A stretch of 64,000 bases of DNA from Bradyrhizobium sp. CCGUVB1N3 (GCF_024199925.1 NZ_JANADR010000001.1:1922001-1986000), one strand, 5' to 3'; positions 53,753-63,523 are shown, numbered from the stretch's first letter. Notes: a model not told the origin generated them from the letters alone. Made by a program: numbers and translations.

Positions 53753-54086
53753 TTTCGTCCTCAGCCTCACGCTCAGGCTCTTCTGGCCTGAACTCCCGTT
53801 TGAATTCGTGTTGCTCGAAGGCTCTAGGGCCCCTTGTCGGTTATTCCCTAATATATGTCACAGCGACGTGACAGGAAGACCAAATATTGTGAAGTAGCAG
53901 CCCTTTCGTTGTGCGCTGCACTCGTTTCGTGGGCACGGTATTCCAAGACCACTACGTCAGGTACACTGGTACGCCAGACGCAACCTCTCTGCGCCGGTTC
54001 AATCGCGATGGCCCCGCCCGGTTCCCGTGGAACCGGTGGCTTGATCGAAAAATCTTCGGTGGAAGTAGCTGCCTACCGCGCCCGGG
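53753..54086. other. Gap between mipZ and the hydrolase gene
   Basis: About 330 bases. Contains an 8-bp hairpin CCGGTTCC/GGAACCGG at 54018-54036 that may end mipZ transcripts; no supported gene. The stretch is less GC-rich than its surroundings. Confidence 0.4.
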
Positions 54087-55010
54087 TCAGGCGCCGAGGA
54101 TGTCGTGAACCTCGAGCGGCTTGTCGACCTGGCTGAACCATTCGGCGCGGTTGGCGGCGCGGCGGCGTCCGCGCTCGTCGAGCGGCAGCTTGAGCTGGCG
54201 GAGCAGGCTCGTCACCTCCTCGCGGGCGGTGACGTGGCCGAGATTGGGCCGCATGCCGAGGGTCGCTTCATCGATATCGTCGAGAGCCGTCAGGCCGCGC
54301 GGGAAAAATTCGCGGTAGACGACACGCTCGGCAAAGCCGTCGACATAGCGGAAGCCGAGCCGCAGCGACAATTCCTTCAACCCGTCGGCAACGAGCTGCT
54401 TGTTGCGCGAGCCCAGCATCGACAAGCGGTTGCGCACCACGATCCAGTCGGTGGTCGAGCCGTCGAGCTGGCGGCGCTTGCGGCGGGTGTCGCGGACCAT
54501 CTCGGCATAGTGGCTCTCGCCGATCACCGCATAGTTGGCGGGATCGACGGTGCCGAGCACGTCGAAGTCGAGGAAGCTGTCGTTGATCGGGGTGACCAGC
54601 GTGTCCGCCATCGAGTGGGCGAGCCGCATCAGGTAGCTGTCGGTGCCGGGCGTATCGATGACGATGAAATCGAAGTCGCTCTCGACCGCCGAGACCGCCT
54701 CCATGAATTGCAGGAACTCGGAGTTCTCGTTCTCGGCGATCTGCATGGTCTCGCCGAGCTTGATGCAGCGATGCACCGGCAACTCGAGGGCGAGGCCGGT
54801 GCGGCGTGCCCAGGCGGAACGGTTGCTGATGTAGCGGGTAAAGCTCTGCTGGCGGCAGTCGAGATCGATGGTGGCGACGCGCTGGCCGGCCTTCAGCAGC
54901 GCGACCGCGATGTGCAGGGCCGTGGTGGATTTCCCCGAGCCACCCTTCTCGTTGCCGAGCACGACGACGTGCGCCGAGCCCGATTGGCCTTGGCTAGCCT
55001 GCACAAGCAT
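54087..55010 (-). CDS. mipZ: Division-plane positioning ATPase MipZ
   Basis: 307-residue ParA-like ATPase that forms a bipolar gradient on the nucleoid and inhibits FtsZ near the poles in alphaproteobacteria lacking Min. The deviant Walker A is GNEKGGSGKSTTALH; Walker B/DTPG reads FIVIDTPGTDSYLM. The VTPINDSFLDFDVLG region and RRKRRQLDG are typical of MipZ and not of plasmid ParA. GAGGATTCC precedes ATG 55010. No parB is adjacent, as usual for mipZ. Divergent from panC. Confidence 0.95.
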   Translation of the reverse strand: MLVQASQGQSGSAHVVVLGNEKGGSGKSTTALHIAVALLKAGQRVATIDLDCRQQSFTRYISNRSAWARRTGLALELPVHRCIKLGETMQIAENENSEFLQFMEAVSAVESDFDFIVIDTPGTDSYLMRLAHSMADTLVTPINDSFLDFDVLGTVDPANYAVIGESHYAEMVRDTRRKRRQLDGSTTDWIVVRNRLSMLGSRNKQLVADGLKELSLRLGFRYVDGFAERVVYREFFPRGLTALDDIDEATLGMRPNLGHVTAREEVTSLLRQLKLPLDERGRRRAANRAEWFSQVDKPLEVHDILGA

Positions 55011-55306
55011 TTTAGGAATCCTCGACGCCCCTAACAAATATCTTCAAGTTGACCGGGTCTGCGGTCAAGTGAAATGCGTGACAGGAAATGCAAATCGCAA
55101 CGCGCGGTTCTTAATCATGAATCGCGCGCGTGCTTCGCGGCTGTGATCCAGCCGACACAGCCGACATCGTCGCGCCGCGCGAAACATTCTCTGACGCCTG
55201 CGGATGCATGGCGTCCACCCGTTCCGCTTGTTAAGGTTAGCCTCGGCCCTGCGGACCGCCGCGCCAGCCGCACCTCCAGCCGCCAAGACTTCAACCAAGA
55301 GTCCAG

Positions 55307-56158
55307 ATGCCACGAAGCCCCTTGATCGCCCGCACGGTCCCTGCCCTGCGGCGCAACCTCGACAATCTTCGCAAGCGGAAGGCCACGGTCGCGCTGGTGC
55401 CGACGATGGGCGCGCTCCATGACGGGCATATGTCGCTGGTGCGCCTCGCCAGGCGACGCGCGAACAAGGTCGTCGTCTCGATCTTCGTCAACCCCACGCA
55501 GTTCGCGCCGACCGAGGATTTCGGGGCCTACCCGCGCACCTGGAAGGCCGATATCGCAAAGCTCGCGGCGGAGGACGTCGACCTGGTCTGGCACCCGACG
55601 GTCGAGGCCATGTATCCGGAAGGCTTTGCGACCCGCATCGTGCCGGAGGGACCGGCGCTTGCCGGACTCGAGGACCGCTTCCGGCCGCATTTCTTCGGCG
55701 GCGTCGCCACCGTCGTCGGCAAGCTGTTCACGCAATGCCGACCGGAGGTCGCGATCTTCGGCGAAAAGGACTTTCAGCAATTGCGGGTGGTCACTCAGAT
55801 GGCTGGAGATCTCGACCTCGGCGTCAAGGTGGTCGGCTCGCGCACGGTGCGCGAGCGCGACGGGCTCGCGATGTCCTCGCGCAACGTCTATCTGTCGGCC
55901 GATGAGCGCCAGCGCGCTGCAACCCTCTATCGCGCCATGAAGGAGAGCGCCGGGCGGATCCGCGCCGGCGAGGCGGTCGCGCCGGCGATGGCCGCTGGCG
56001 CGGGGATGATCGAAAAGGCCGGCTTTGCGCTCGACTATTTTGAAGCCCGCCATGCCGAGACGCTGGCGCCGGCCAGTTCGCGCAAGGACGGGCCGCTGCG
56101 CATTCTGGTGGCGGCGCGGCTCGGCACCACCCGCCTGATCGACAATATCGCGGTGTAG
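55307..56158 (+). CDS. panC: Pantothenate synthetase
   Basis: 283 residues. Joins pantoate and beta-alanine with ATP to make pantothenate for coenzyme A. The nucleotide-binding motif is [14 protein letters not shown], followed by [18 protein letters not shown] and the MSSRN(V)YLS loop. Start at ATG 55307 gives the normal length. panB is not next to it. Confidence 0.97.
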   Translation: MPRSPLIARTVPALRRNLDNLRKRKATVALVPTMGALHDGHMSLVRLARRRANKVVVSIFVNPTQFAPTEDFGAYPRTWKADIAKLAAEDVDLVWHPTVEAMYPEGFATRIVPEGPALAGLEDRFRPHFFGGVATVVGKLFTQCRPEVAIFGEKDFQQLRVVTQMAGDLDLGVKVVGSRTVRERDGLAMSSRNVYLSADERQRAATLYRAMKESAGRIRAGEAVAPAMAAGAGMIEKAGFALDYFEARHAETLAPASSRKDGPLRILVAARLGTTRLIDNIAV

Positions 56159-56234
56159 GACGCCCAGGTTGCGCTTGCGCGGTCCCTCGCCCGCATGGAT
56201 GATTGGCGCGAGACGGAAAGCCTATGGGCAGGGC

Positions 56235-56984
56235 ATGTCATCCATCCGCACGATGGTCGCGAGCTGTGTGCTGGCGCTCGCCGCCGGCAGCGCCGCGCAA
56301 GCGCAGCAGCGGCCGCCGATCGGCGTGTTCGGGTCGCCGCCGAACGCCATGATCTTCTATGTCGCCCATGGTCCGGTCGGCGCCTGCGGACCGGGCTGCG
56401 CGGACTGGATCGCCGCCGAAGGCACCGTGCAATGGGACAGCTACAAGCGGCTGATCGCGATCCTCGACCGCCAGCAAGGCCGCAAGCTGCCGCTCGTGAT
56501 CCATAGCTGGGGCCAGTCCGATCTCAATGTCGCAGCGAGCCTCGGCCGCATCCTGCGCGACCGCGGGATCGACGTCACAGCGGGCGAAACCGATGTCGAG
56601 GCCTGCGCCGGCAAGTCGGAGGCCGATTGCTTTGCGCTGAAGCGTCCGGGCGGATCGCTGGACGCCCAGGTATCGTTACCGGACCCCGCCTGTGACCTTG
56701 CCTGCGTGCTGATCCTGGCAGGCGGTGTGCATCGCAGCCTGCCAACCGGCGCAAAGGTGGTGCTGACCGGCCAGACCATCTACAACCGCCGCGCGCCCAA
56801 CGTCTCGGCCGAGCGGCGCGAGAACCTGACGGTGCTTTTTGGCGAACAGCAACGGAGATACCTGCACGACATGGGCATCGAGCAGGAGTTGACCGATATC
56901 GTGGACAGTCTGCGAGAAGGCGGCGGACGGCTTGAGGTGCCGGCGTCCGATTGGGTGCGGTTGCACCTCGTCACGCCGCCGTAG
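56235..56984 (+). CDS. Periplasmic ClpP-like-fold protein (COG3904 type)
   Basis: 249 residues with signal peptide (MSSIRTMVASCVLALAAGSA, cleavage near AQA). The core IAAEGTVQWDSYKRLIAILD...LPLVIHSWGQSDLNVAASLGRI resembles the crotonase/ClpP-type periplasmic proteins grouped as COG3904. The serine of the usual SWGGS motif is retained in shifted form (SWGQS), so catalysis is uncertain. Six cysteines suggest disulfides. No partner is apparent. Confidence 0.75.
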   Translation: MSSIRTMVASCVLALAAGSAAQAQQRPPIGVFGSPPNAMIFYVAHGPVGACGPGCADWIAAEGTVQWDSYKRLIAILDRQQGRKLPLVIHSWGQSDLNVAASLGRILRDRGIDVTAGETDVEACAGKSEADCFALKRPGGSLDAQVSLPDPACDLACVLILAGGVHRSLPTGAKVVLTGQTIYNRRAPNVSAERRENLTVLFGEQQRRYLHDMGIEQELTDIVDSLREGGGRLEVPASDWVRLHLVTPP

Positions 56985-56986
56985 CG

Positions 56987-57427
56987 TTACAGCAAGCCGA
57001 GATCGCGCAATTCGCGCCGCATCGGCTCGGGCATCGCTGCGATGGTTCCGGCCGCGGCCTTGCCGAGATCGGGCGGCACGGAATCTTCGGTCAGATAGCG
57101 CCAGCCCTGGAACGGCCGCATCGGCCGCGGCGATACCGTGATCACCTTGGGCTGCATCACGATCCGGCAGCGTCCGATGCCGTCCTTGTCGCGGAACGGC
57201 TCGATGCCGATGATCTTTTCGCGCGCGGCGATCTCACCCTTGATCACCCAGTAGAGCGAGCCGCCCGACAGGATCTCGGCGTCGCGCTTGGGGACCATGC
57301 GCGTGACGTGGATGTGATGTTGCGGCAGGCCCTTCTTCTTGGCGGCCTGCATCCGTTCGGCGATCCACTCCTTCAATTCCTTGACGGAGTCGCAGCCGAC
57401 GGCGAGCTTGATCAGATGTAGTGGCAT
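56987..57427 (-). CDS. DUF1489 family protein
   Basis: 146-residue soluble protein conserved in Alphaproteobacteria. MPLHLIKLAVGCDSVKEL at the start, HVTRMVPKRDAEIL and the GSLYWVIKGEIAAREKII segment match DUF1489. Function unknown. Convergent with the preceding gene, with stops 2 bases apart. Confidence 0.88.
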   Translation of the reverse strand: MPLHLIKLAVGCDSVKELKEWIAERMQAAKKKGLPQHHIHVTRMVPKRDAEILSGGSLYWVIKGEIAAREKIIGIEPFRDKDGIGRCRIVMQPKVITVSPRPMRPFQGWRYLTEDSVPPDLGKAAAGTIAAMPEPMRRELRDLGLL

Positions 57428-57469
57428 GCCCCAGCATTAGCGGGCCGGCCGCGCATTTGGAATGCCGAA

Positions 57470-58453
57470 CTAGTTGTTATCCGCAGCCGCGGGGGCCGGC
57501 GCCGGCGCAGGCTGAGCAGCCGGCGCGATTTGAACCGGTGCAGACGCAGGCGCGCGCGCGGCCTTCGGAGCGGGCGGCTTCTTCGCCGCCGGTGGCGGCG
57601 CCGAAGCCTGCGCCGAGGTTGCCGCAGCGGGCGCGCGCGGTGCAGCCGGCGCCGCTGCGGTTCCGGACGGCGCCGAGCGTGCGGGCGGTTCCGGCGCCAT
57701 GATGCTCACGGCCGGCGTCGATGCGGCGCTTGGAAACTCGGCATTGGTCGGCTTGCCGGTCGGAACCGACGGGGACAGCCCGGCAATCGCACCGGGCATC
57801 GGCGTCGCCGGCACATTCCAGGTGGCTGCATAGCGTGCGACCAGCCCGTCATAGATATGCGCATCCATGTTGGCGGCGACATGCTGCTGATCCGTCAGTG
57901 AACGGAACGCGGCGCAGTCGAATTGCGTGCAGCCGTCGCGGGCGGCCAGCACCTGCGCGACGAGGCCATAGCGGTCGCGCTCGATGGCCCGCCGCAACGC
58001 CTTGAGTTCCGGGGTCGGGTTCTTGCCGGCGGCAGCGACATCGCCGAGCGCGGTGAGCCGGCTGATCTGGGCCGCGGTGTAGGAGACGGCGGCGGCGGCC
58101 GCTTCAGGCGAACCAAACAGCGCCTTCTCGCAGGCCGCCAGAACGGTGTCGCCGGCCAGATCGTCGATGCAGGATAGCGCGGGCAGAGCGGCGGTCGTCA
58201 CGGGCTGCGCGCGGGTTTCGCTCGTGGGACCTTCCCTGCCCGGTCCATAAGCGCGCATGGTCGCAGCAACCGCGATGCCGATGGCGAGCAGTGCAATCAC
58301 GGTGAGCGCCCCGTTGGCGACCGAACGCTCGGCGCGCAGCAGCGTGATCAACAGGATCAGACCGAAGAAGCCGGCGGCCGCCAGCGTCAGCCACATCGGA
58401 AAGCCCGGTGAGCGCCAGATTTCGTCGAGCGAATTGGCCCATGCCCAGTTCAT
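57470..58453 (-). CDS. Membrane protein with Ala/Pro-rich C-terminus, unknown function
   Basis: 327 residues. Two N-terminal helices (FPMWLTLAAAGFFGLILLITLL; GALTVIALLAIGIAVAATM), a cysteine-containing helical domain (LSCIDDLAGDTVLAACEKALFG...GCTQFDCAAFRSL), then about 110 residues of Ala/Pro/Ser low complexity ending in DNN. The middle domain is conserved in Bradyrhizobium; no function is known to me. Confidence 0.78.
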   Translation of the reverse strand: MNWAWANSLDEIWRSPGFPMWLTLAAAGFFGLILLITLLRAERSVANGALTVIALLAIGIAVAATMRAYGPGREGPTSETRAQPVTTAALPALSCIDDLAGDTVLAACEKALFGSPEAAAAAVSYTAAQISRLTALGDVAAAGKNPTPELKALRRAIERDRYGLVAQVLAARDGCTQFDCAAFRSLTDQQHVAANMDAHIYDGLVARYAATWNVPATPMPGAIAGLSPSVPTGKPTNAEFPSAASTPAVSIMAPEPPARSAPSGTAAAPAAPRAPAAATSAQASAPPPAAKKPPAPKAARAPASAPVQIAPAAQPAPAPAPAAADNN

Positions 58454-58608
58454 GCGCGATGTCCCCTCACGCGAGCCAAGATCGCATCAAGATCAAATTC
58501 AGTTATGGCAACTGCCCACGAAGCGCGAGCTCGCTCACCATGTTGACTTGAACCGGGCCTTTTGACGGCGTGACGACATTCAATTCGTCATCCCACCCTT
58601 GCTTATCG

Positions 58609-58812
58609 TCAGGACAGGGCGAGCTGGCTTTCCTTGGCAACCCGTTCGAAGGCTTCGGTCGAGCTCTTGATCCGATACTGACAATCGTCACCCTCGGTCG
58701 GCAGCAGGCGGATGACCTCGTAGGTCCCGCTGGCAGCCGGGCGCGCGATATTGCTGGCCGTGAAAAGGACGCGCGCGCCCACGGGGAATTTGTGCTTCAA
58801 CACCCTCTCCAT
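58609..58812 (-). CDS. Small conserved protein, unknown function
   Basis: 67-residue basic protein with a short beta-barrel look (FPVGARVLFTASNIARPAAS; GTYEVIRLLP; CQYRIKS). Found widely in Bradyrhizobium. Start at ATG 58812 (a GTG at 58815 directly precedes it). Confidence 0.7.
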   Translation of the reverse strand: MERVLKHKFPVGARVLFTASNIARPAASGTYEVIRLLPTEGDDCQYRIKSSTEAFERVAKESQLALS

Positions 58813-59014
58813 CACTCAAACAACGCCTGCCGCGCCCACGTGTCCCGCTGCGGCGGCCGGCCGGAAACCCGGCGCGGTGTATAGCACGCGGCCGGCCTTC
58901 TTGGCCAGCGCTATACCACTATGGCAAACGTGTGATTTTGGTAATATTTTCAGCACGATAGCGGTCAGACCGCGCGTCGAAACACCGTCCGGAACCGTAG
59001 AACTACGGCCTATC

Positions 59015-59383
59015 TCAGGCTCCGTGTGGCAGCCTTCCATCAGGGCTCGCATTGTCCACAGCCTTGGGCAGCTCCTGGGCCAGGATCTGGCTGAGCTGGT
59101 CGACCGGAATGTTGTAGCGCGCGGCGAGCTGCCTGACCGTATCGTTGCCAAGCACCTGGCGGAGCTGGTCGGCCGAGATCGGCAGGTTCTGGCCGTTGCC
59201 GAGCCACGACTTCACTTGGTCGCCGAAGCCCGCCTGCTCGAGCTTCGCGACGATGGCACCCAAGCCGCCCTGGTTGTTGCTGCCGAGCACCTCGTTGAGC
59301 ACGGCCGGCAACACGGCTGCGCCAAGCTGGCCGAGCGCGCTGCGGAATGCGGGGTTGTTTTCCAGCGCGTCGAAGATTCCCAT
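59015..59383 (-). CDS. YidB/DUF937 family protein
   Basis: 122 residues. MGIFDALENNPAFRSALGQL, repeated Gly/Asn segments (EVLGSNNQGGLG) and the duplicated helix-loop NLPISADQLRQVLGNDTVRQLAA match DUF937/YidB. AGGGGAGACGGGCC precedes the ATG. It is a cytosolic protein of unknown role; DUF937 proteins are linked to stress or to secreted-protein biology in some bacteria, but nothing here confirms that. Confidence 0.85.
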   Translation of the reverse strand: MGIFDALENNPAFRSALGQLGAAVLPAVLNEVLGSNNQGGLGAIVAKLEQAGFGDQVKSWLGNGQNLPISADQLRQVLGNDTVRQLAARYNIPVDQLSQILAQELPKAVDNASPDGRLPHGA

Positions 59384-59498
59384 GGCCCGTCTCCCCTTGC
59401 GCCTGATGCGCGTTGCCTTCGCCGATTGAGCGCCGCCCGCCGGCCTGCCGTCAAGCCGCGCCCAATCACATTCCTGTCTGCGGCTCGATCCGCCCCGC

Positions 59499-60158
59499 TT
59501 ACGCGGTTTCGAACTTCTCGATGACCAGCGTTTCGGCGAGCCCGTCCCGCGTCCATTCCTGGAATGCCGGCTGCGCCAGCATGGTGTCCATATAGGCGCG
59601 CGTCTGCGGCGTGACCTCGATCGCATAGGTGCGGAAGCGGTGTACCACCGGCGCATACATCGCGTCCGCCGCGCCGAAGCGGCCGAACAGGAACGGTCCG
59701 CCCGCGCTGTAACGCTCGCGGCACTCCTGCCAGATCTCCTGCACGCGCGCGACATTGGCTTGCGCATCCGCCGACAGCGTCACGGGCCGCACCGGCCGGT
59801 GCAGGTTCATGCCGCATTCGCCGCGCAGCGCCATGAATCCGGAATGCATCTCGGCGCACACCGAACGGGCATGCGCACGCGCCGCGGCGCCGTCGGGCCA
59901 CAGCTTCTTCTCCGGAAAGCGCTCGGCGATGTATTCGATGATGCTGAGCGAATCCCACACCGTGACGTCGCCGTCGACCAGCACCGGCACCTTGCCGGCG
60001 CGGCTGAAGGAGATGATGCGCTGCTTGTCCGCGGGATTGTCGGTGTAGAGCGGGATCACGACCTCCTCGAACGGGATGTCGTTGGCGCGCAGCGCGAGCC
60101 AGGGCCGCATCGACCATGACGAGTAGTTCTTGTTGCCGATCGCGAGCTTCAGCGCCAT
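59499..60158 (-). CDS. Glutathione S-transferase family protein
   Basis: 219 residues. Thioredoxin-like N-terminal domain (LKLAIGNKNYSSWSMRPWLAL, with the Ser in SSWS as possible activating residue; VPVLVDGDVTVWDSLSIIEY is the glutathione-binding motif) and a helical C-terminal domain (EIWQECRERY...PFLFGRFGAADAMYAPV). It belongs to the Gtt/YfcF-like or maleylacetoacetate isomerase-like subgroup. Start set at ATG 60158. Confidence 0.93.
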   Translation of the reverse strand: MALKLAIGNKNYSSWSMRPWLALRANDIPFEEVVIPLYTDNPADKQRIISFSRAGKVPVLVDGDVTVWDSLSIIEYIAERFPEKKLWPDGAAARAHARSVCAEMHSGFMALRGECGMNLHRPVRPVTLSADAQANVARVQEIWQECRERYSAGGPFLFGRFGAADAMYAPVVHRFRTYAIEVTPQTRAYMDTMLAQPAFQEWTRDGLAETLVIEKFETA

Positions 60159-60283
60159 GTGACTGGTCCTTCTCAAATGCTGGTCCATCAAGCCGCTGCT
60201 TTTAACGCCATCGCCTGCACGCAATCAATCGTTGCCGCGACGGAACATGCATGGCAATCCTGCGCGCCAACGAGGGGATCACA

Positions 60284-61006
60284 ATGAGCGGATACTGGGT
60301 CGACATCGCCGCGGTCGGCTTTTTCGTGCTGGAATGGTTCGTCTACGCCATGACGCTGGAGCATTCGGCCTATGGCCGCGACAGCCTGTCGGCGCGCATG
60401 AACCGCTACCGCGAGGTCTGGGTCCGCCGGCTGCTCGACCGCGAGGCGCGCATGGTTGACATGCAGATCATGGCCTCGCTCCAGAACGGCACCGCCTTCT
60501 TCGCCTCCACCAGCCTGTTCGCGATCGGCGGCGCGCTGGCGCTCTTGCGGGCGACCAACGACGCGCTCGCGATCCTCTCCAAGCTGCCGGTCGATCTCAG
60601 CCCCTCGCCCGCGCTGTGGGAGCTGAAATGCGTCGGCCTCGTGCTGATCTGCGTCTACGCCTTCTTCAAGTTTGCCTGGGCCTATCGCCTGTTCAACTAT
60701 GTCGCGATCCTGTTCGGCGGCATGCCACCGGCCTCGCAGCGCGACACGCCGGAAGCCGAAGCCCACGTTCTCCGCGCCACCCGCCTGTTCGAATCGGCCG
60801 GCCGTCACTTCAACCGCGGCCAGCGCGCCTTCTTCTTCGCACTCGGCTATCTCGGCTGGTTCGTCAGCCCCTGGGTGCTGTTCGTGACGACGGCGGCGGT
60901 CGTCATCGTGACGTGGCGGAGACAGTTTGCATCGAGCGCGTGGGCGGCGATGGCGCCGGAGCCTTTGGCCGCGGATGGCGATGAGGCGCGAAAGCGCAGG
61001 CACTGA
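60284..61006 (+). CDS. DUF599 family membrane protein
   Basis: 240 residues with four to five helices. YWVDIAAVGFFVLEWFVYAM, FASTSLFAIGGALALLRATN and the ELKCVGLVLICVYAFFKFAWAYRLFNYVAIL stretch match DUF599. GAGGGGATCACA precedes the ATG. Function unknown. Confidence 0.88.
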   Translation: MSGYWVDIAAVGFFVLEWFVYAMTLEHSAYGRDSLSARMNRYREVWVRRLLDREARMVDMQIMASLQNGTAFFASTSLFAIGGALALLRATNDALAILSKLPVDLSPSPALWELKCVGLVLICVYAFFKFAWAYRLFNYVAILFGGMPPASQRDTPEAEAHVLRATRLFESAGRHFNRGQRAFFFALGYLGWFVSPWVLFVTTAAVVIVTWRRQFASSAWAAMAPEPLAADGDEARKRRH

Positions 61007-61013
61007 CTTCAAC

Positions 61014-61069
61014 TCTCGCGTCCCGGACGCGCTGCAACGCGCGGTAAGCGAAGGGCGGGCGCAAGCCGC
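61014..61069. repeat. Dispersed intergenic repeat (CCCGGACGCGC type)
   Basis: Contains TCCCGGACGCGCTGCAACGC, shared with 33572-33707, just after the DUF599 gene. Confidence 0.65.
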
Positions 61070-61213
61070 TCAGTCAGGGACACATGTCTTTCGAGCTGCG
61101 TCCCAAACTCCATCCTGACATGGGATATCCACAAAATCGGCGAGAAGGTTGGCCGCAAGCAGCGCAAGACCGGTGACCAGCAGGATAGCCAGAGCGACAA
61201 GCCATTTTCTCAT
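61070..61213 (-). CDS. Small single-helix membrane protein
   Basis: 47 residues: MRKWLVALAILLVTGLALLA as an N-terminal helix, then a short periplasmic end with two cysteines (DIPCQDGVWDAARKTCVPD). The ribosome site is weak (AGGATTCCTGGA). The C-terminal pattern is that of small Bradyrhizobium exported proteins. Convergent with the DUF599 gene. Confidence 0.6.
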   Translation of the reverse strand: MRKWLVALAILLVTGLALLAANLLADFVDIPCQDGVWDAARKTCVPD

Positions 61214-61346
61214 TCCAGGAATCCTACTTCCGCACCACCAGCCAAGCGCGGACCGCAGCCGCAGAGCCGGGACGATGGCGACGAGTAATTTTGTGCACTG
61301 GACTGCACCCCTTGCGGCTGAAGGCACTCTAGGAAAGACTGGCGGC

Positions 61347-61856
61347 ATGATCAAAGCTCATGCGGTGCCCGTGCCGTCCGACTGCGTGCTGGCGCCGCGT
61401 TATGTGGGCGCGGACCTGCTGGATGCGTTTGCGATTCAGCTGCCGGCGGGGGCGAACGACGATCTCGAAGTGCTGGCGCGCGCTGGGTTCGAGCGGCCGG
61501 CGGGGTGGATTCGCGCGCTGACGTGGGTGCGTGATGCGATGATGGCGACGGTCGGCGTCAAATCGTCTCGCGCGATCGGTGCTGCTGCCGCGGCGCGGGG
61601 GCCGGTGATCGGCTACTTTCCGCTGCTGTCGAAGAGTGCGGGGGAGTTGGTGGTGGGCGAGGACGACCGGCATCTCGACTTCCGCGTCGCGATCCTGCTG
61701 CGCACGGGCGCGGCGGGCGGCCGGGAGCTCGTCGTGGTGACGGTGGTGCATTGCCATAACCAGCTGGGGCGGACCTACCTGGCGGTGATCGCGCCGTTTC
61801 ACCGCGCGATCGCGCGGGCAAATTTGGAACAGGCGGCAAGGGTGACGCAAGGGTGA
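61347..61856 (+). CDS. DUF2867 family protein
   Basis: 169 residues without signal or membrane segments. WIRALTWVRDAMM, FPLLSKSAGELVVGEDDRHLDFR, the valine-rich strand LVVVTVVHCHNQLG and the end TYLAVIAPFHRAIARANL match DUF2867. AGGAAAG precedes ATG 61347. Function unknown. Confidence 0.82.
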   Translation: MIKAHAVPVPSDCVLAPRYVGADLLDAFAIQLPAGANDDLEVLARAGFERPAGWIRALTWVRDAMMATVGVKSSRAIGAAAAARGPVIGYFPLLSKSAGELVVGEDDRHLDFRVAILLRTGAAGGRELVVVTVVHCHNQLGRTYLAVIAPFHRAIARANLEQAARVTQG

Positions 61857-61918
61857 TCGAGCGCTAGATCAGTTCGACGGGGATGCCGAGGATTGGCGCG
61901 GGAAGAGTTACGGTGACG

Positions 61919-62041
61919 GTGCTGGACTGCATCGACAATGTCGCTCTCAAGGTCGGCTTTGACGACCCGGGCTATTTCACTCGCTTGTTTCGCCGTAATG
62001 CATTGTTTGCACCGCCCCCTCACCCATCACGGGTCGATTGA
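61919..62041 (+). pseudogene. Remnant of an AraC-family regulator gene
   Basis: About 40 codons that read IDNVALKVGFDDPGYFTRLF, the second helix-turn-helix of a GlxA/AraC-type regulator, running into unrelated codons and a stop at 62039-62041. The rest of the gene is absent. Confidence 0.75.
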
Positions 62042-62111
62042 ACCGGCTGACGGTATCCTGCGACGAACAGCGCGGGAAGCGGCCGTCCCTCATGCACGGC
62101 CGGGTTTATTC

Positions 62112-63053
62112 ATGAGGGCGCTCTTGAAAATCTCGTCTACGATCTTCGCCGCCGCGGTTATCCTGCATTGTGCAACCGCCATGGCACAGCAACAACAATC
62201 CCCGTCTCCCGATCTTGGCCTGCACGAGATCGCGGATTCGGACATGGATCGTTACATCGCGAAGTCCAACGGCGTCGTCGGCCTCCTGAACGCCTCGCTG
62301 CGCGGCAAAGATTCCTGGAACAGGTATCTGAGCTGGGTCGATGTGAAGCGCGGCCCGACCGGCAAGGAGCGCATCATCTATGGCCTGTATTCGGTCGGAT
62401 CGTCGGCCAAGGACGCGATAGAGAAGGCGCGCAAGACAGCGGGCGACAAGCCGGCGATCCCTGCGCTCGACGACGCAGCGAAGCAGCTCGCCTCAGCCTT
62501 TGAAACGCTGATTCCGATCCTGAACGAAGCGGAAGCCTACTACGATCGAAAGGACTATCTTTCCGACAACATGACCGGCGGCAAGGAGCTGCATGAAAGG
62601 CTGCTGCCGGCGGCAACGGCGTTTCTCGCTGCGCGCGCCACGACCGAGGCACTGCAGAACCAATTCAAGGACATGCTCGACCGTCAGCAATTGGCGAAGA
62701 TCGAAAAGGCCGAAGGCAGAAGCGTGCGCTGGCACGTGCTCAACACCATGACACTGGCGAAGAAGGCGGTCGACCTGATGCCGTCGAACCCGAAGGGCGG
62801 TGCAGACCTCCAGCAGTTCGATGCAGCGCTTGCGGCTTTCGGCAGCGCCGCGCGTGACTTCGATACGGCGATCCGCGAGTCCGGAAAATCCACCTCGATC
62901 GATTCGTCTCCGCGAGAGATTCTGGGCAAATTGCGCGAGATGCGCGACAACATCGCCAAGGGCCACGCCGACAACATGACGTACTCGATGGACTATAACG
63001 GCGTTATCCAACGGTATAACATGATGGTGACGATGTCGAACGCGTTCCGTTGA
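62112..63053 (+). CDS. DUF3829 (YiiG-like) exported protein
   Basis: 313 residues with a signal peptide (MRALLKISSTIFAAAVILHC, cleavage near AMAQ). The mature protein is mostly helical: KSNGVVGLLNASLRGKDSWNRYL at the start and YSMDYNGVIQRYNMMVTMSN at the end are typical of DUF3829. It has a cysteine near the cleavage site, but no convincing lipobox. ATG 62112 begins the signal peptide. Function unknown. Confidence 0.85.
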   Translation: MRALLKISSTIFAAAVILHCATAMAQQQQSPSPDLGLHEIADSDMDRYIAKSNGVVGLLNASLRGKDSWNRYLSWVDVKRGPTGKERIIYGLYSVGSSAKDAIEKARKTAGDKPAIPALDDAAKQLASAFETLIPILNEAEAYYDRKDYLSDNMTGGKELHERLLPAATAFLAARATTEALQNQFKDMLDRQQLAKIEKAEGRSVRWHVLNTMTLAKKAVDLMPSNPKGGADLQQFDAALAAFGSAARDFDTAIRESGKSTSIDSSPREILGKLREMRDNIAKGHADNMTYSMDYNGVIQRYNMMVTMSNAFR

Positions 63054-63211
63054 ACTGACGGTCGACGGACTTTCCTGACGCCCCACGGCCAAATCGAGTC
63101 CGCTCGCGTGCTTCGCTCAAAGCGCTATGGCAGTCGCTTTCGCTCCTCGAACTACGGTGCCAGTCCAGCACTGTCACCGGAATTAAAGAACTCGCATGCA
63201 GGAACATGATA

Positions 63212-63523
63212 ATGAGCGACGAACAAGAAGTGCCGCAGGCACTCGTTAGTCTGCGTCAGAGCATCGACAACATTGATGCTGCATTGGTTTACATGTTGGC
63301 CGAACGCTTCAAATGCACGCGGCTGGTTGGCGAGCTCAAAGCTGCTTCGGGATTGCCGGCGGCCGATCGCAGCCGGGAGGAGGTGCAAATTTCACGGTTG
63401 AGACGGCTCGCCGACGCAGCGAACTTGGATCCTGTTTTTGCAGAGAAGTTTCTCAAGTTTATTATCAACGAAGTCATACGACATCATAACGAAGTTGCCG
63501 CCACCGGATCTTCGGATCAATGA
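63212..63523 (+). CDS. Chorismate mutase (AroQ fold)
   Basis: 103 residues. Converts chorismate to prephenate at the branch to Phe and Tyr. The first helix ALVSLRQSIDNIDAALVYML carries the catalytic Arg and the Asp; ERFKCTRLVGELKA the Lys; DRSREEVQISRLRRLA the second Arg; KFLKFIINEVIRHHN closes the three-helix fold. ATG 63212 fits AGGA 8 bases upstream better than ATG 63206. No prephenate dehydratase is adjacent. Confidence 0.93.
   Translation: MSDEQEVPQALVSLRQSIDNIDAALVYMLAERFKCTRLVGELKAASGLPAADRSREEVQISRLRRLADAANLDPVFAEKFLKFIINEVIRHHNEVAATGSSDQ

Noticed and set aside
53855..54136. Plus-strand frames in the gap before mipZ
   Set aside because: Irregular composition, no ribosome site, no resemblance to known proteins.
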